This document shows, piece after piece, positions 1 through 7,927 of a stretch of 64,000 nucleotides of DNA. This DNA is from Mesorhizobium terrae. Lineage in GTDB: Bacteria; Pseudomonadota; Alphaproteobacteria; Rhizobiales; Rhizobiaceae. The position numbers and the translations under genes are program-made. Each line of letters starts with the position of its first letter. Within the stretch, counting starts at the first letter, position 1. Where the stretch lies: NCBI RefSeq assembly GCF_008727715.1, contig NZ_CP044218.1, forward strand, positions 62,001 through 126,000. The letters run 5' to 3'. The notes beneath the pieces are model-generated. The model saw only the letters and a program-made list of their open reading frames with translations. It was not told the DNA's origin and ran no database searches.

Positions 1-161
1 CACTCGACGTCGGCGATGTAGGCGAAATCCGCGCGCTGCTCGACCAGGGCGACGAGCTCGGAAAGCTTCTTGGCGCCGCTCGGCGGCGGCTCCTTGGCCA
101 AGGCGGCAAGGGTCGAGAACGCAAGCAGGGCAGCGGCTGCAACGGCCATCGTGGCGCGCAT
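1..161 (-). CDS. Secreted protein, PepSY-like (C-terminus outside window)
   Basis: Left-edge fragment of 53 codons, read leftwards. It opens with a Sec signal peptide (MRATMAVAAAALLAF, ending near residue 22 before KEPPP) and continues with KKLSELVALVEQRADFAYI. A signal sequence followed by a short helix of this type resembles the small periplasmic PepSY-domain proteins frequent in rhizobia. The diagnostic part of the domain is missing, so the family is inferred. ATG 161 is chosen because GGAGG sits 7 nt upstream. It is divergent from the ABC exporter that begins at 401. Confidence 0.6.
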   Translation of the reverse strand, partial: MRATMAVAAAALLAFSTLAALAKEPPPSGAKKLSELVALVEQRADFAYIADVE

Positions 162-400
162 GGGCAATCCTCCAGACGGCACGCGCCATGCGCTTGCCGG
201 AACTTACCCTCGCCCCACTCCCCTATAGCACAATTTCCGGGCGCCACGATCGTCCCAGTCATCGTGCCTGGACGACGGGCGGTCCGGTCAGTATGTCAGG
301 AGATGTTCCGAAGTGTCAGCAGCGGCATTGACTTCGCGGCCGGCTGACCGACATTGAGCATTCACAATCGCAAATCCTTTCCAATCAGACCTTTGCCCCC

Positions 401-1327
401 ATGCAATCCGTCATCTCCGTTTCCGGTGTCTCGAAAACCTATGCCACCGGCTTCAGCGCGCTGAAGAACATCAATCTCGACATCAAGCGTGGTGAAATCT
501 TCGCCCTGCTCGGCCCCAACGGCGCCGGCAAGACGACGCTGATTTCCATCATCTGCGGCATCGTCAACCGCTCGGGCGGCACGGTCACCGTGGACGGCCA
601 CGACATCTCGAAGGACTATCGCGCCGCGCGCAGCCTGATCGGGCTGGTGCCGCAGGAACTGACGGTGGAATCCTTCGAGACCGTGCGCTCGGTGCTGGCC
701 TTCAGCCGCGGCCTGTTCGGCAAGCCGGCCGACCCGGCCTTCATCGAGAAGACGCTCATGGACCTGTCGCTCTGGGACAAGCGCGATTCCAAGATCATCA
801 CGCTGTCGGGCGGCATGAAGCGCCGGGTGATGATCGGCAAGGCGCTGTCGCACGAGCCGAAGATCCTGTTCCTTGACGAGCCGACCGCCGGCGTCGACGT
901 GGAACTGCGCAAGGACATGTGGGCGCTGGTGCGGCGGCTGCGTGAATCCGGCGTCACCATCATCCTCACCACCCATTATATCGAGGAAGCCGAGGAGATG
1001 GCCGACCGCGTCGGCGTCATCAACAAGGGCGAAATCGTGCTGGTCGAGGAGAAGGCGGAACTGATGCGCAAGCTCGGCCGCAAGCTGCTCAAGCTGGAGC
1101 TGCGCACGCCGCTCACTGCGGTGCCCGCCGGTTTCGACGGCTATAATCTCGAGCTTTCCCAGAACGGCAACGAACTCACCTACACCTATGACAACCAGGC
1201 GGAACGGCCGGGCGTCGCCTCGCTGATCCGCGACCTCGACCAGGCCGGCATCCAGTTCCGCGACCTCAACACCGAAAACAGTTCACTGGAGGAGATTTTT
1301 GTCTCCCTGGTGAGGAGGCAGGCATGA
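401..1327 (+). CDS. yadG: ABC transporter ATP-binding protein, YadG-like
   Basis: A 308-residue cytoplasmic ATPase of an ABC-2 type exporter. Walker [10 protein letters not shown] is at residues 38-46, signature LSGGM at 135-139, Walker B ILFLDEP at 155-161, and the H-loop histidine in [11 protein letters not shown] near 192. A C-terminal extension of about 100 residues follows the nucleotide-binding domain, as in YadG/DrrA-type subunits. It overlaps the next gene by four bases (ATGA), so the pair is translationally coupled and should form a homodimeric exporter. The substrate cannot be read from the sequence. No convincing Shine-Dalgarno precedes ATG 401. Confidence 0.9.
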   Translation: MQSVISVSGVSKTYATGFSALKNINLDIKRGEIFALLGPNGAGKTTLISIICGIVNRSGGTVTVDGHDISKDYRAARSLIGLVPQELTVESFETVRSVLAFSRGLFGKPADPAFIEKTLMDLSLWDKRDSKIITLSGGMKRRVMIGKALSHEPKILFLDEPTAGVDVELRKDMWALVRRLRESGVTIILTTHYIEEAEEMADRVGVINKGEIVLVEEKAELMRKLGRKLLKLELRTPLTAVPAGFDGYNLELSQNGNELTYTYDNQAERPGVASLIRDLDQAGIQFRDLNTENSSLEEIFVSLVRRQA

Positions 1328-2085
1328 ACCATCGCGCCGTCTGGGCGATCTACAAGGTGGAAATGGCGCGCACGCTGCGCACCATCATGCAGAGCGTCAT
1401 CTCGCCCGTCATCTCGACCTCGCTCTATTTCGTGGTGTTCGGCGCCGCCATCGGCTCGCGCATCACGGAGGTGAACGGCGTCAGCTACGGCGCCTTCATC
1501 GTGCCGGGGCTGATCATGCTCACCCTGCTCACCCAGTCGATCTCCAACGCCTCCTTCGGCATCTATTTCCCGAAATTCGTCGGCACCATCTTCGAATTGC
1601 TGTCGGCGCCGGTTTCCTATCTGGAAGTGGTGATCGCCTATGTCGGGGCGGCAGCCACCAAGTCGATCGGCATCGGCCTGATCATCCTGGCAACCGCTTC
1701 GCTGTTCGTCGAACTCCACATCCAGCACCCGTTCTGGATGCTCGGCTTCCTGGTGCTGACGGCCGTCACCTTCTCGCTGTTCGGCTTCATCATCGGCATC
1801 TGGGCCAACGGCTTCGAACAGCTGCAGCTGATCCCGCTTCTGGTGGTGACACCGCTGACCTTCCTCGGCGGCTCGTTCTATTCGATCGACATGCTGCCGG
1901 GCGTGTGGCGCACGATCTCGCTGTTCAACCCGGTCGTCTATCTGGTCAGCGGCTTCCGCTGGGCCTTCTTCGGCCATGGCGACGTGTCGGTGGAGATCAG
2001 CCTCGCCATCACGCTGGGCTTCCTCGCCGTCTGCATCGGCGTCGTCGCCTGGATCTTCAAGACCGGATATCGGCTGAGGACGTAG
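1324..2085 (+). CDS. yadH: ABC-2 type permease, YadH-like
   Basis: A 253-residue inner-membrane protein with about six hydrophobic segments and the ABC2_membrane layout. It has an amphipathic N-terminus, a [20 protein letters not shown] cytoplasmic coupling stretch around residues 78-98, and a C-terminal [17 protein letters not shown] segment. It overlaps the ATPase gene by ATGA, so the two genes encode one exporter. E. coli YadGH is the closest well-known analogue, but its substrate is also undefined. Transcription probably ends in the palindromic element starting a few bases downstream. Confidence 0.88.
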   Translation: MNHRAVWAIYKVEMARTLRTIMQSVISPVISTSLYFVVFGAAIGSRITEVNGVSYGAFIVPGLIMLTLLTQSISNASFGIYFPKFVGTIFELLSAPVSYLEVVIAYVGAAATKSIGIGLIILATASLFVELHIQHPFWMLGFLVLTAVTFSLFGFIIGIWANGFEQLQLIPLLVVTPLTFLGGSFYSIDMLPGVWRTISLFNPVVYLVSGFRWAFFGHGDVSVEISLAITLGFLAVCIGVVAWIFKTGYRLRT

Positions 2086-2096
2086 GGCGGCGCCTT

Positions 2097-2402
2097 ACTA
2101 TCTCCCCCCCTTGCGGGGGAGAAAGCGATTTCAGCATCTTAGCGAGCACGCCCGTAGGGCGGCGCAGTCTAAGTGCTAGAAATCGCAAGAGAGGGGATAT
2201 TCAGCCGCAAGGTTGCGGCTTTTCACCTTCGAACGAGCATCGACGTCTTGGACTTCAGCCGAGCATAAACGGAGGGGCGCTCATAGCTGAATATCCCCTC
2301 TCTTGGATTTTCTACGACTTAGTGGCGCCAAGATCGGCCTGGCGGCCGAGCGCCGCTAAGATCGTGAAAATCCATTCTCCCCCGCAAGGGGGGAGATAGG
2401 GC
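2097..2402. repeat. About 300-bp palindromic intergenic element (family B)
   Basis: This fills the gene-free space between yadH and the DUF2156 gene. The outer arms are a C-tract/TTGCGGGGGAGAA hairpin at 2098-2123 and its inverted copy at 2375-2400. An inner pair of perfect 19-bp arms lies at 2187-2205 and 2286-2304. The whole element can fold into one long branched hairpin. No open frame in it is credible. It resembles the mosaic palindromic elements scattered between rhizobial genes. Confidence 0.8.
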
Positions 2403-2416
2403 GTCGGCGCTCTACC

Positions 2417-3457
2417 TCAAATCGCCTTAAGCAATCTGAGCAGCGCCAGCATTCCGGAGGCGGTGCCGCGCCGGAACGCGATGTAAGCGGGTTCCTCGGT
2501 GCCGTGGAAGCGGCGCTTGAACGCCGCCTGGCCCTGCAGGTTGAAGCGGTGGCGATTGACCAGTTTGGAGTCGAACGCCCGGCCGAAGGCGCCACGCCAG
2601 AAGGTGCTTTCGGGGAAGCCGCTGGGCGCCGTGTCGGCGAGCGGCGACAGACCCAGCGTCACCGAGGCGACACCCTCGCCGCGGAACTGGTCGACGGCGA
2701 ATTTGGTCAGCCCGATCTCGGCATGCGGCGTCGCGTCCGCCAGCTTGCGCTTGAAGGCGGTGGTGTAGCCGACGGCCTTGCCGTCCTTGTAGATCGGGTC
2801 GAAGTCGAGCAGCGCAGTCAGCTTGCGGTCCGGATCGAGCAGCACGAAGCGGCGCATGCCGGGGCCGGGCAGGATCGGGAACGGGCGGTTGAGGAAAGCC
2901 ATCTCGCGGCGCTTGACGATGCGGCCGGCGCGCCATTCGTCGGAAAGGCGGCGCACCTCGTCGGCATCGACCAGCCCGCCCTTGTCCTCGGTCAGTGTAA
3001 AACCCTTCTTGACCAGCCAGCGCTCGGAATAGCGCACGGTCTCGTTGGGCTTGCCGGAAAAATCGTGAGCCGGCAGCGACAGCCTGGTGTCGAAGCCGAT
3101 GCGGCTGACCTGGTAGCCGAGGCCGGACAGGATTTTCGCGCTCGCCTCGCCGATCTGCACAAACCACGGCGAATCGGCGATCTCGACGAAGCGGTTAATC
3201 AGCGCAGCGCGATTAGCCTCGCCAACGACCGGATCGGCCAGCGCGTAGTGGCGGCCCATCATCGTCTGGAAGGCGACATAACCGTTTTCGTCGCCGAAAT
3301 AGGAAAGAAGCGGCTGCGTCGCCGTCGAATAGGCGAGCGAGAAATCGCCATGCTGGGCAAGCATTGCCAAGCGTTTGGCGAGCGGCAGCTCGGCCCGCGG
3401 AATGGCCGGTGCACGATCGTCGAGGAAGCGGTCTATGCTCTTGCGGAGCGAACCCAT
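2417..3457 (-). CDS. DUF2156 / phosphatidylglycerol lysyltransferase C-terminal-like protein
   Basis: A 346-residue soluble protein resembling the C-terminal acyltransferase-like domain of MprF/LPG synthase (DUF2156), which has a GNAT-type double fold. Recognisable stretches are GDFSLAYSTATQPLLSYFG near the N-terminus, FGDENGYVAF, and the C-terminal YNFQGLxxFKxRF-type pattern seen here as RFNLQGQAAFKRRF. The membrane flippase part of MprF is absent, so lipid aminoacylation is uncertain. ATG 3457 is preferred. An in-frame TTG at 3481 is possible, and neither has a clear ribosome site. It is convergent with yadH across the repeat. Confidence 0.75.
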   Translation of the reverse strand: MGSLRKSIDRFLDDRAPAIPRAELPLAKRLAMLAQHGDFSLAYSTATQPLLSYFGDENGYVAFQTMMGRHYALADPVVGEANRAALINRFVEIADSPWFVQIGEASAKILSGLGYQVSRIGFDTRLSLPAHDFSGKPNETVRYSERWLVKKGFTLTEDKGGLVDADEVRRLSDEWRAGRIVKRREMAFLNRPFPILPGPGMRRFVLLDPDRKLTALLDFDPIYKDGKAVGYTTAFKRKLADATPHAEIGLTKFAVDQFRGEGVASVTLGLSPLADTAPSGFPESTFWRGAFGRAFDSKLVNRHRFNLQGQAAFKRRFHGTEEPAYIAFRRGTASGMLALLRLLKAI

Positions 3458-3662
3458 GGTCAATGCCCAGATGATACCCAACTAGCGGCCGCGCGACCCG
3501 AACCTCGAATCAGCAGCCACCACCACCCCTCAACCATCTATTGCCATATCGCCGTCCATGCCACATAGCGCAAGTAGAGCGAGACGTGGTTGGGTCGAAC
3601 CCGTCCGGCCTTGCCTCGTTCTTGGTTGCGGCGTCGGTGTCGCGGAAGGATTTGGTGGAAAT

Positions 3663-4793
3663 ATGACCGAAACGATCGAACCGGTGATCGTGATCGGCGC
3701 CGGCGCGGCTGGGCTCGCGGCGGCGGACGCACTCGCCCGGCACGGCATCAAGGCCAGTGTGTTCGAACGCGAACAGCGCATCGCCGAGCCGTGGCACCAG
3801 CGCCATGAGCGATTGGCGCTCAACACGCATCGCGACATGTCGTTTCTGCCCGGCATGCCCTATCCGCGCGGCGTGCCGGCCTTTCCGCCCAAGGCCGCGG
3901 TCATTGCCTATCTGGAACAGTTCGCCAGGCAACGCGGCATCGCCGTCGAATTCGGCATGGCGGTCGAGCGTGTCACGCGCGACGGCGACCACTTTGCCGT
4001 CCATACCGCCAAGGGCGTGCGCCATGCGCGCAACGTCATCATTGCCACCGGCCACGACCAGGTGCCGTGGATGCCGGACTGGCCAGGTGCGGCGACATTC
4101 GGCGGCAGGCTGATCCATGCCGCGAAATTCGGCAGCCCGAAAGACTATGAAGGCAAGCGCGTGCTGGTGGTGGGCGCCGGCAATTCCGGCTTCGACGCGC
4201 TGAACTATTTGGTCGGCGCCAAGGCGGCGTCGATCACGGTGGCGGGGCGCGCCGGCCCCTCGGTCCTGCCCAAGCGCATCGGCAAGATCGCCGTGCAGCG
4301 CTTTTCCAGGATCACCAACGCGCTGCCGGTGCCGATCGGCAATTTCATGGTGGCGCTCCTGCAGCGCGCGATGTTCGGCGATCTCCGCAAACTCGGTTTC
4401 GCGCCGGTGAAGAAGGGCGCCATCAGCCGGCTGAGGGACGACCATGTGGCGATCGCCGCCGACGACGGCGCCATCGCCGCCATCAAGGCCGGCCGCATCA
4501 AGGTGGTGACGTCCGTCGCCCGCTTCGAGCCCGAGCAAATCGTGCTGGCCGACGGCTCGGCGATAGAGGCCGACATCGTCATCGCCGCCACCGGCTACCG
4601 CACCGGGCTGGAGCCGATGCTGGACGGGCTCGGCGTGCTGAACAGCAACGGCGCGCCGAAGACCAATGGCGCCGAGCCAGGCAACCAGCCCGGCCTGTGG
4701 TTCATTTCCATGCGCCCGAGCGTGCTCGGCCATTTCTACACCGCCGGCCAGGAAGCCAAGGCCATCGCGGCGAAGATTGCGGGCAAGGGGTAG
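3663..4793 (+). CDS. Flavin-containing monooxygenase (class B-like)
   Basis: A 376-residue two-dinucleotide-domain flavoprotein. The FAD-binding GAGAAG lies at residues 12-17, the NADPH-binding GAGNSG at 171-176, and the diagnostic monooxygenase fingerprint FxGxxxHxxxF is present as FGGRLIHAAKF at 146-156. A late ATGYRTGLEP motif closes the FAD fold. These features fit FMO/YUCCA-type enzymes that oxygenate N, S or carbonyl carbons, or indole-pyruvate-like acids. ATG 3663 is chosen because GGTGGAA lies just upstream and the FAD motif is then at the usual distance. An open frame extends 105 nt further but codes for unlikely sequence. It stands alone. Confidence 0.85.
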   Translation: MTETIEPVIVIGAGAAGLAAADALARHGIKASVFEREQRIAEPWHQRHERLALNTHRDMSFLPGMPYPRGVPAFPPKAAVIAYLEQFARQRGIAVEFGMAVERVTRDGDHFAVHTAKGVRHARNVIIATGHDQVPWMPDWPGAATFGGRLIHAAKFGSPKDYEGKRVLVVGAGNSGFDALNYLVGAKAASITVAGRAGPSVLPKRIGKIAVQRFSRITNALPVPIGNFMVALLQRAMFGDLRKLGFAPVKKGAISRLRDDHVAIAADDGAIAAIKAGRIKVVTSVARFEPEQIVLADGSAIEADIVIAATGYRTGLEPMLDGLGVLNSNGAPKTNGAEPGNQPGLWFISMRPSVLGHFYTAGQEAKAIAAKIAGKG

Positions 4794-4806
4794 CACGCCC
4801 CTCGCC

Positions 4807-5011
4807 CGTCATTCCGGGCAAGCGAGCAAAGCGAGCGCCGACCCGGAACCCATTGAGCAGCGCGGCCGGGATCAAAGTTCGGGCAGTCGACGGCGAAAGG
4901 CACGATCAGGGAAACGCAGACGGCTCAGCACAAGGACTGGGCCGTTCACGACGATGATGCAGCCAATGGGTCCGGGATAGCCTTCGCTGCACTCCGGCTT
5001 CCGGGATGACG
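4807..5011. repeat. About 205-bp palindromic intergenic element (family C)
   Basis: An imperfect inverted repeat bounded by GTCATTCCGGG at 4808-4818 and CCGGGATGAC at 5001-5010. A second inner pair is ACCCGGAACCCATTG (4841-4855) against CAATGGGTCCGGGAT (4964-4978). It fills the gap between two convergent genes. The sequence is unrelated to the CTTCTCCC-type elements elsewhere in the window. Confidence 0.75.
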
Positions 5012-5015
5012 CCCC

Positions 5016-5855
5016 TCATCCCGCATCGCCGCCAGAGAGAAACACCCCCAACCGCTCCAGCACACGATCCGGCGCCTCGAGCTGAGGCAGGTGGCCGACG
5101 CCGGCCAGCGTTTCGAACGATGCCTGCGGGACGAGGCGATGCAGCGCCCGGCCTCGTTCCAGCGGTATCCAGGGGTCGTCCTCGCCCCAGATGATCGCCA
5201 CCGGACAACGGATTTCGCCGAACAGCGGCTCGACCTCGGCCGTATAGCGTTCGTCGGCCTCGGCGAACTGCCGGTAGAAGCTCTGCCGGCCTTCCTCGCT
5301 CAACCAGGGTTCGACGAGCCGTTCGAAATCGCCCGGCGCCAGCTCGGTCACCAGCGCGCCCTTGATATAGGCCTCCACCACCGCCCGGTGGATGTGCGGC
5401 GGCAGACCGAGGAATGCTTCGACATGGCGGCCGACATGGTCGAAGAACGCCGAGCCCCAGGGGCGCATGGCAACGACATTCATCAGCACGTAACGATCAA
5501 AGTCGCAGCCATGCAGAAGGTGGGCGCGCAGCGTAGTCGCGCCACCGAAATCATGGGCGACAACGGCCGGGTTCTCCAAGCGCCAATGCGCCAGCATCTC
5601 GGCGAACACCTGCCCCTGCACATCGAGCCCGGTGCGTTGCGCCGCCCGCTTTTCCGAGCGCCCATAGCCCGGCATGTCGTACCAGTGGACATGGTAGTGC
5701 CTGGCAAGGGCCGGGATGAGCCGGTGCCAGGAGAAGGACGACCACGGCCAGCCATGCGCCAGCACCAGGGCCGGCCCGCTGCCCGCCCGGCCCGCCGCCA
5801 CAACTCCCGCGGACGTCGCCACAGTCTCATCAAGGTTCCACGACATGGAGGCCAT
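5016..5855 (-). CDS. Alpha/beta hydrolase with aspartate nucleophile, haloacetate dehalogenase-like
   Basis: A 279-residue soluble hydrolase. The oxyanion-hole region is HGWPWSSFSWH (residues 34-44). The nucleophile elbow reads AHDFGG with Asp102 in place of serine, the acid lies in GEDDPW, and the catalytic histidine in GVGHLPQLE. An Asp nucleophile is typical of haloalkane/haloacetate dehalogenases and epoxide hydrolases, which proceed through a covalent ester. The HDFGG context is closest to fluoro/haloacetate dehalogenases. Substrate specificity cannot be settled here. It is convergent with the flavin monooxygenase, and no partner gene is visible. Confidence 0.82.
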   Translation of the reverse strand: MASMSWNLDETVATSAGVVAAGRAGSGPALVLAHGWPWSSFSWHRLIPALARHYHVHWYDMPGYGRSEKRAAQRTGLDVQGQVFAEMLAHWRLENPAVVAHDFGGATTLRAHLLHGCDFDRYVLMNVVAMRPWGSAFFDHVGRHVEAFLGLPPHIHRAVVEAYIKGALVTELAPGDFERLVEPWLSEEGRQSFYRQFAEADERYTAEVEPLFGEIRCPVAIIWGEDDPWIPLERGRALHRLVPQASFETLAGVGHLPQLEAPDRVLERLGVFLSGGDAG

Positions 5856-6000
5856 CTTGCAGCGTTCGCGCCGCCGCCGGCAAGGGCCCGCGAGACCGTC
5901 AAAATCAGCAATTTTGAATCAAATGCCACTGCGGGAATTTCTGTTCCCGCAACCGAATCGTTCCATGCTTTGTCGAGCGGTGGGCCAAACGGAGTATTCG

Positions 6001-6189
6001 ATGAACAGTGATTTTGCCGCCGCGCGCCTGCATCTCGAGCGGGCAAGCCACTATCTGCGCGGCAACGACCAAACCAGCAGGAAGGCCTGCGAGGCGCTGG
6101 ACATCCTTATCGAGGCCATCGTCACGGCCCAGCACGCCAAGCCGAAGGGCCAGGTGATCGAGTTTCCGAAGACGGTTCTGGTGCGCTAG
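6001..6189 (+). CDS. Small conserved-type hypothetical protein (62 aa)
   Basis: A 62-residue, mostly helical protein beginning MNSDFAAARLHLERASHYL and ending VIEFPKTVLVR. ATG 6001 is preceded by CGGAGT at a suitable distance. The frame stays open upstream, but that part is GC-shadow sequence. The amphipathic helix at residues 8-48 and the VIEFP tail look like a real small cytoplasmic protein. I do not recognise a family. No neighbour suggests a function. Confidence 0.6.
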   Translation: MNSDFAAARLHLERASHYLRGNDQTSRKACEALDILIEAIVTAQHAKPKGQVIEFPKTVLVR

Positions 6190-6374
6190 CGCATTGGCCC
6201 GGAAACCGGTCGGCGCCGACATGCGCCAGCCGCTCGCGGGCTCGTAACCTTCGAAGCACAAAGCCAGACCCTCGGCTTTTCGTCCGCTCATGCGGACCGC
6301 TCCCACCCCTTGACCGGCGTCCACCATTCGGAAACAAGCTTGCGCAGGGCATAAGGGCTTGGCGGAGGCAATCG

Positions 6375-6713
6375 GTGAACGTATTCGGCATGGCGCAACT
6401 CGGTGTTTCCACCGTGATTTTTTTGCTCGCCGCGACGGCGGCCAAGCACTGGGCGCTGGCGCCGAGCCTCGGCAAGATCCTGATCACGCTCGCCCTCTAC
6501 ACCCTCGGCAACCTGATCATGCTGAAGCTGATCCGCGACTTCGGCATGTCGATTTCGCTCAGCCTCTCGGCGGTTATCCAGCTGGTCGCGGTCAATGCCG
6601 TGGCGCTGGCCTTCTTCGGCGAACGGCTTACCCCCATACAGGGCGCGGGTGTCGCTCTCGCCATCGTGGCAGTGGCATTGGTCACGCTTGGGCCCTATTT
6701 GCAGGGCCGATGA
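6375..6713 (+). CDS. Four-helix SMR/DMT-type membrane protein (112 aa)
   Basis: A 112-residue protein with four hydrophobic helices (about residues 4-24, 33-50, 58-80 and 86-108) and the GERLTPIQGAGVALAIVAV turn common to EamA/SMR half-transporters. Small multidrug-resistance proteins of this size act as dimers. The usual SMR glutamate in helix 1 is not seen, so an export role is inferred from topology only. The GTG start at 6375 is supported by GGAGG 6 nt upstream. It lies 67 nt before the PAP2 gene on the same strand. Confidence 0.72.
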   Translation: MNVFGMAQLGVSTVIFLLAATAAKHWALAPSLGKILITLALYTLGNLIMLKLIRDFGMSISLSLSAVIQLVAVNAVALAFFGERLTPIQGAGVALAIVAVALVTLGPYLQGR

Positions 6714-6780
6714 CACCAGCGCCGGGATTGGCTAAAGCCCGCCCACCTCGAAAGCCGGCGCGGCAATAGCGGCAGGATTG

Positions 6781-7485
6781 ATGCGAAAGACCCTTTCTTC
6801 CCTCTTCGACAAGATCGAGTTCCCCGTTCTTCTGGCCGGCATCGTCGTGGCCGGCGGGCTGTGGGGCTTTCTCGAACTGATGGAGGTGGCCCGCGACGTC
6901 GCCCCGCACACATTCGACACGCAGATCCTGCTCGCCTTCCGCGAAGCCGGCAACCCGAGCAATCCGATCGGTTCGCCTCGGCTGGAGGGTGCGGTACGCG
7001 ACATCACAGCGCTCGGCAGCGCCGTAGTGCTGATACTGATCACCGCCGCCACCATCATCTATTTCCTGCTCATCAAGCGATGGGGCACCGCTTTCTTCGT
7101 GCTGGCAACGGTCGGCGGCGGCCAAATCCTGTCCAGCCTGCTCAAGATCGGCATCGACCGGCCGCGCCCCGATCTGGTCTCGAAGCTCGCGGTCGAGACG
7201 TCGCTGTCCTTCCCCTCCGGCCACGCCATGCTAGCCGCCGTCACCTATCTGACGCTCGGCACGCTGGCGGCGCGCTTCCTGCCCGGCCGCGTCACCAAGA
7301 TCTATGTTTTCGTTCTGGCCGTACTGGTGACGCTGATGGTCGGCGTGTCGCGCCTCTATCTCGGCGTGCACTGGCCGTCCGACGTGCTGGCGGGCTGGTG
7401 CGCCGGCTTCGCCTGGGCCATGCTGTGCTGGCTGGCGGCCCGCTTCCTGCCGCGCGGCAAGAACGGCGACGAAGAGCCGAGTTAA
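6781..7485 (+). CDS. PAP2-family membrane phosphatase
   Basis: A 234-residue integral membrane phosphatase with all three PAP2 signatures: KIGIDRPRP (KxxxxxxRP), FPSGHAM (PSGH) and SRLYLGVHWPSDVLAG (SRxxxxxHxxxD). About six membrane helices place the active site on the periplasmic face. Such enzymes dephosphorylate phosphatidic acid, phosphatidylglycerol phosphate, undecaprenyl pyrophosphate or lipid A, and the sequence alone does not choose among these. ATG 6781 is preferred over the adjacent TTG, with GCAGGA upstream. Confidence 0.9.
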   Translation: MRKTLSSLFDKIEFPVLLAGIVVAGGLWGFLELMEVARDVAPHTFDTQILLAFREAGNPSNPIGSPRLEGAVRDITALGSAVVLILITAATIIYFLLIKRWGTAFFVLATVGGGQILSSLLKIGIDRPRPDLVSKLAVETSLSFPSGHAMLAAVTYLTLGTLAARFLPGRVTKIYVFVLAVLVTLMVGVSRLYLGVHWPSDVLAGWCAGFAWAMLCWLAARFLPRGKNGDEEPS

Positions 7486-7572
7486 GGTATTTTCAACCCA
7501 TATTCATGTTTGACACATCACTATGAAGGTATCATACATTCATATTGCAGACTCAGACGGGAGTTCTGACCG

Positions 7573-7824
7573 GTGATCACCGCAGCTCAGATGCGTGCGG
7601 CGCGGGCACTGGCCGGCATCGACCAGAAGACGCTCGCCGAACGCGCCGGCGTTTCGCTGCCGACCATCCAGCGCATGGAGGCCAGCGACGGCGTGGTGCG
7701 GGGCGTGGTCGATACGCTGATGAAGGTCATCCAGGCGCTCGACGAGGCCGGGGTGGAATTGATCGGCGACAACCAGGCCAGCGAACGCGGCGGCAGGGGC
7801 GTGCGGCTCAAGGGCTCCATGTAG
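7573..7824 (+). CDS. XRE-family helix-turn-helix regulator (83 aa)
   Basis: An 83-residue DNA-binding protein. Its helix-turn-helix spans about residues 6-60 (RAARALAGIDQKTLAERAGVS, then PTIQRMEAS), followed by a short EAGVELIGDN tail and a basic end. GTG 7573 is the only plausible start. It lies 103 nt upstream of the SulP transporter on the same strand. Short XRE proteins of this kind often sit in front of SulP genes in rhizobia, so local regulation of the transporter is a reasonable inference. Confidence 0.85.
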   Translation: MITAAQMRAARALAGIDQKTLAERAGVSLPTIQRMEASDGVVRGVVDTLMKVIQALDEAGVELIGDNQASERGGRGVRLKGSM

Positions 7825-7927
7825 GATTCCCGCCAGGGTCGGCTTTTTGGTTCGCGACGGCGACCGCCGACGTTACGCAAGATCATTGCGATGCCGACGA
7901 TGCCGCCGCTTTTGCGGAAGGCACGCC

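Noticed and set aside
3510..4796. A 428-codon open frame antisense to the flavin monooxygenase
   Set aside because: No motif and no ribosome site; the sense frame has three flavoenzyme motifs.
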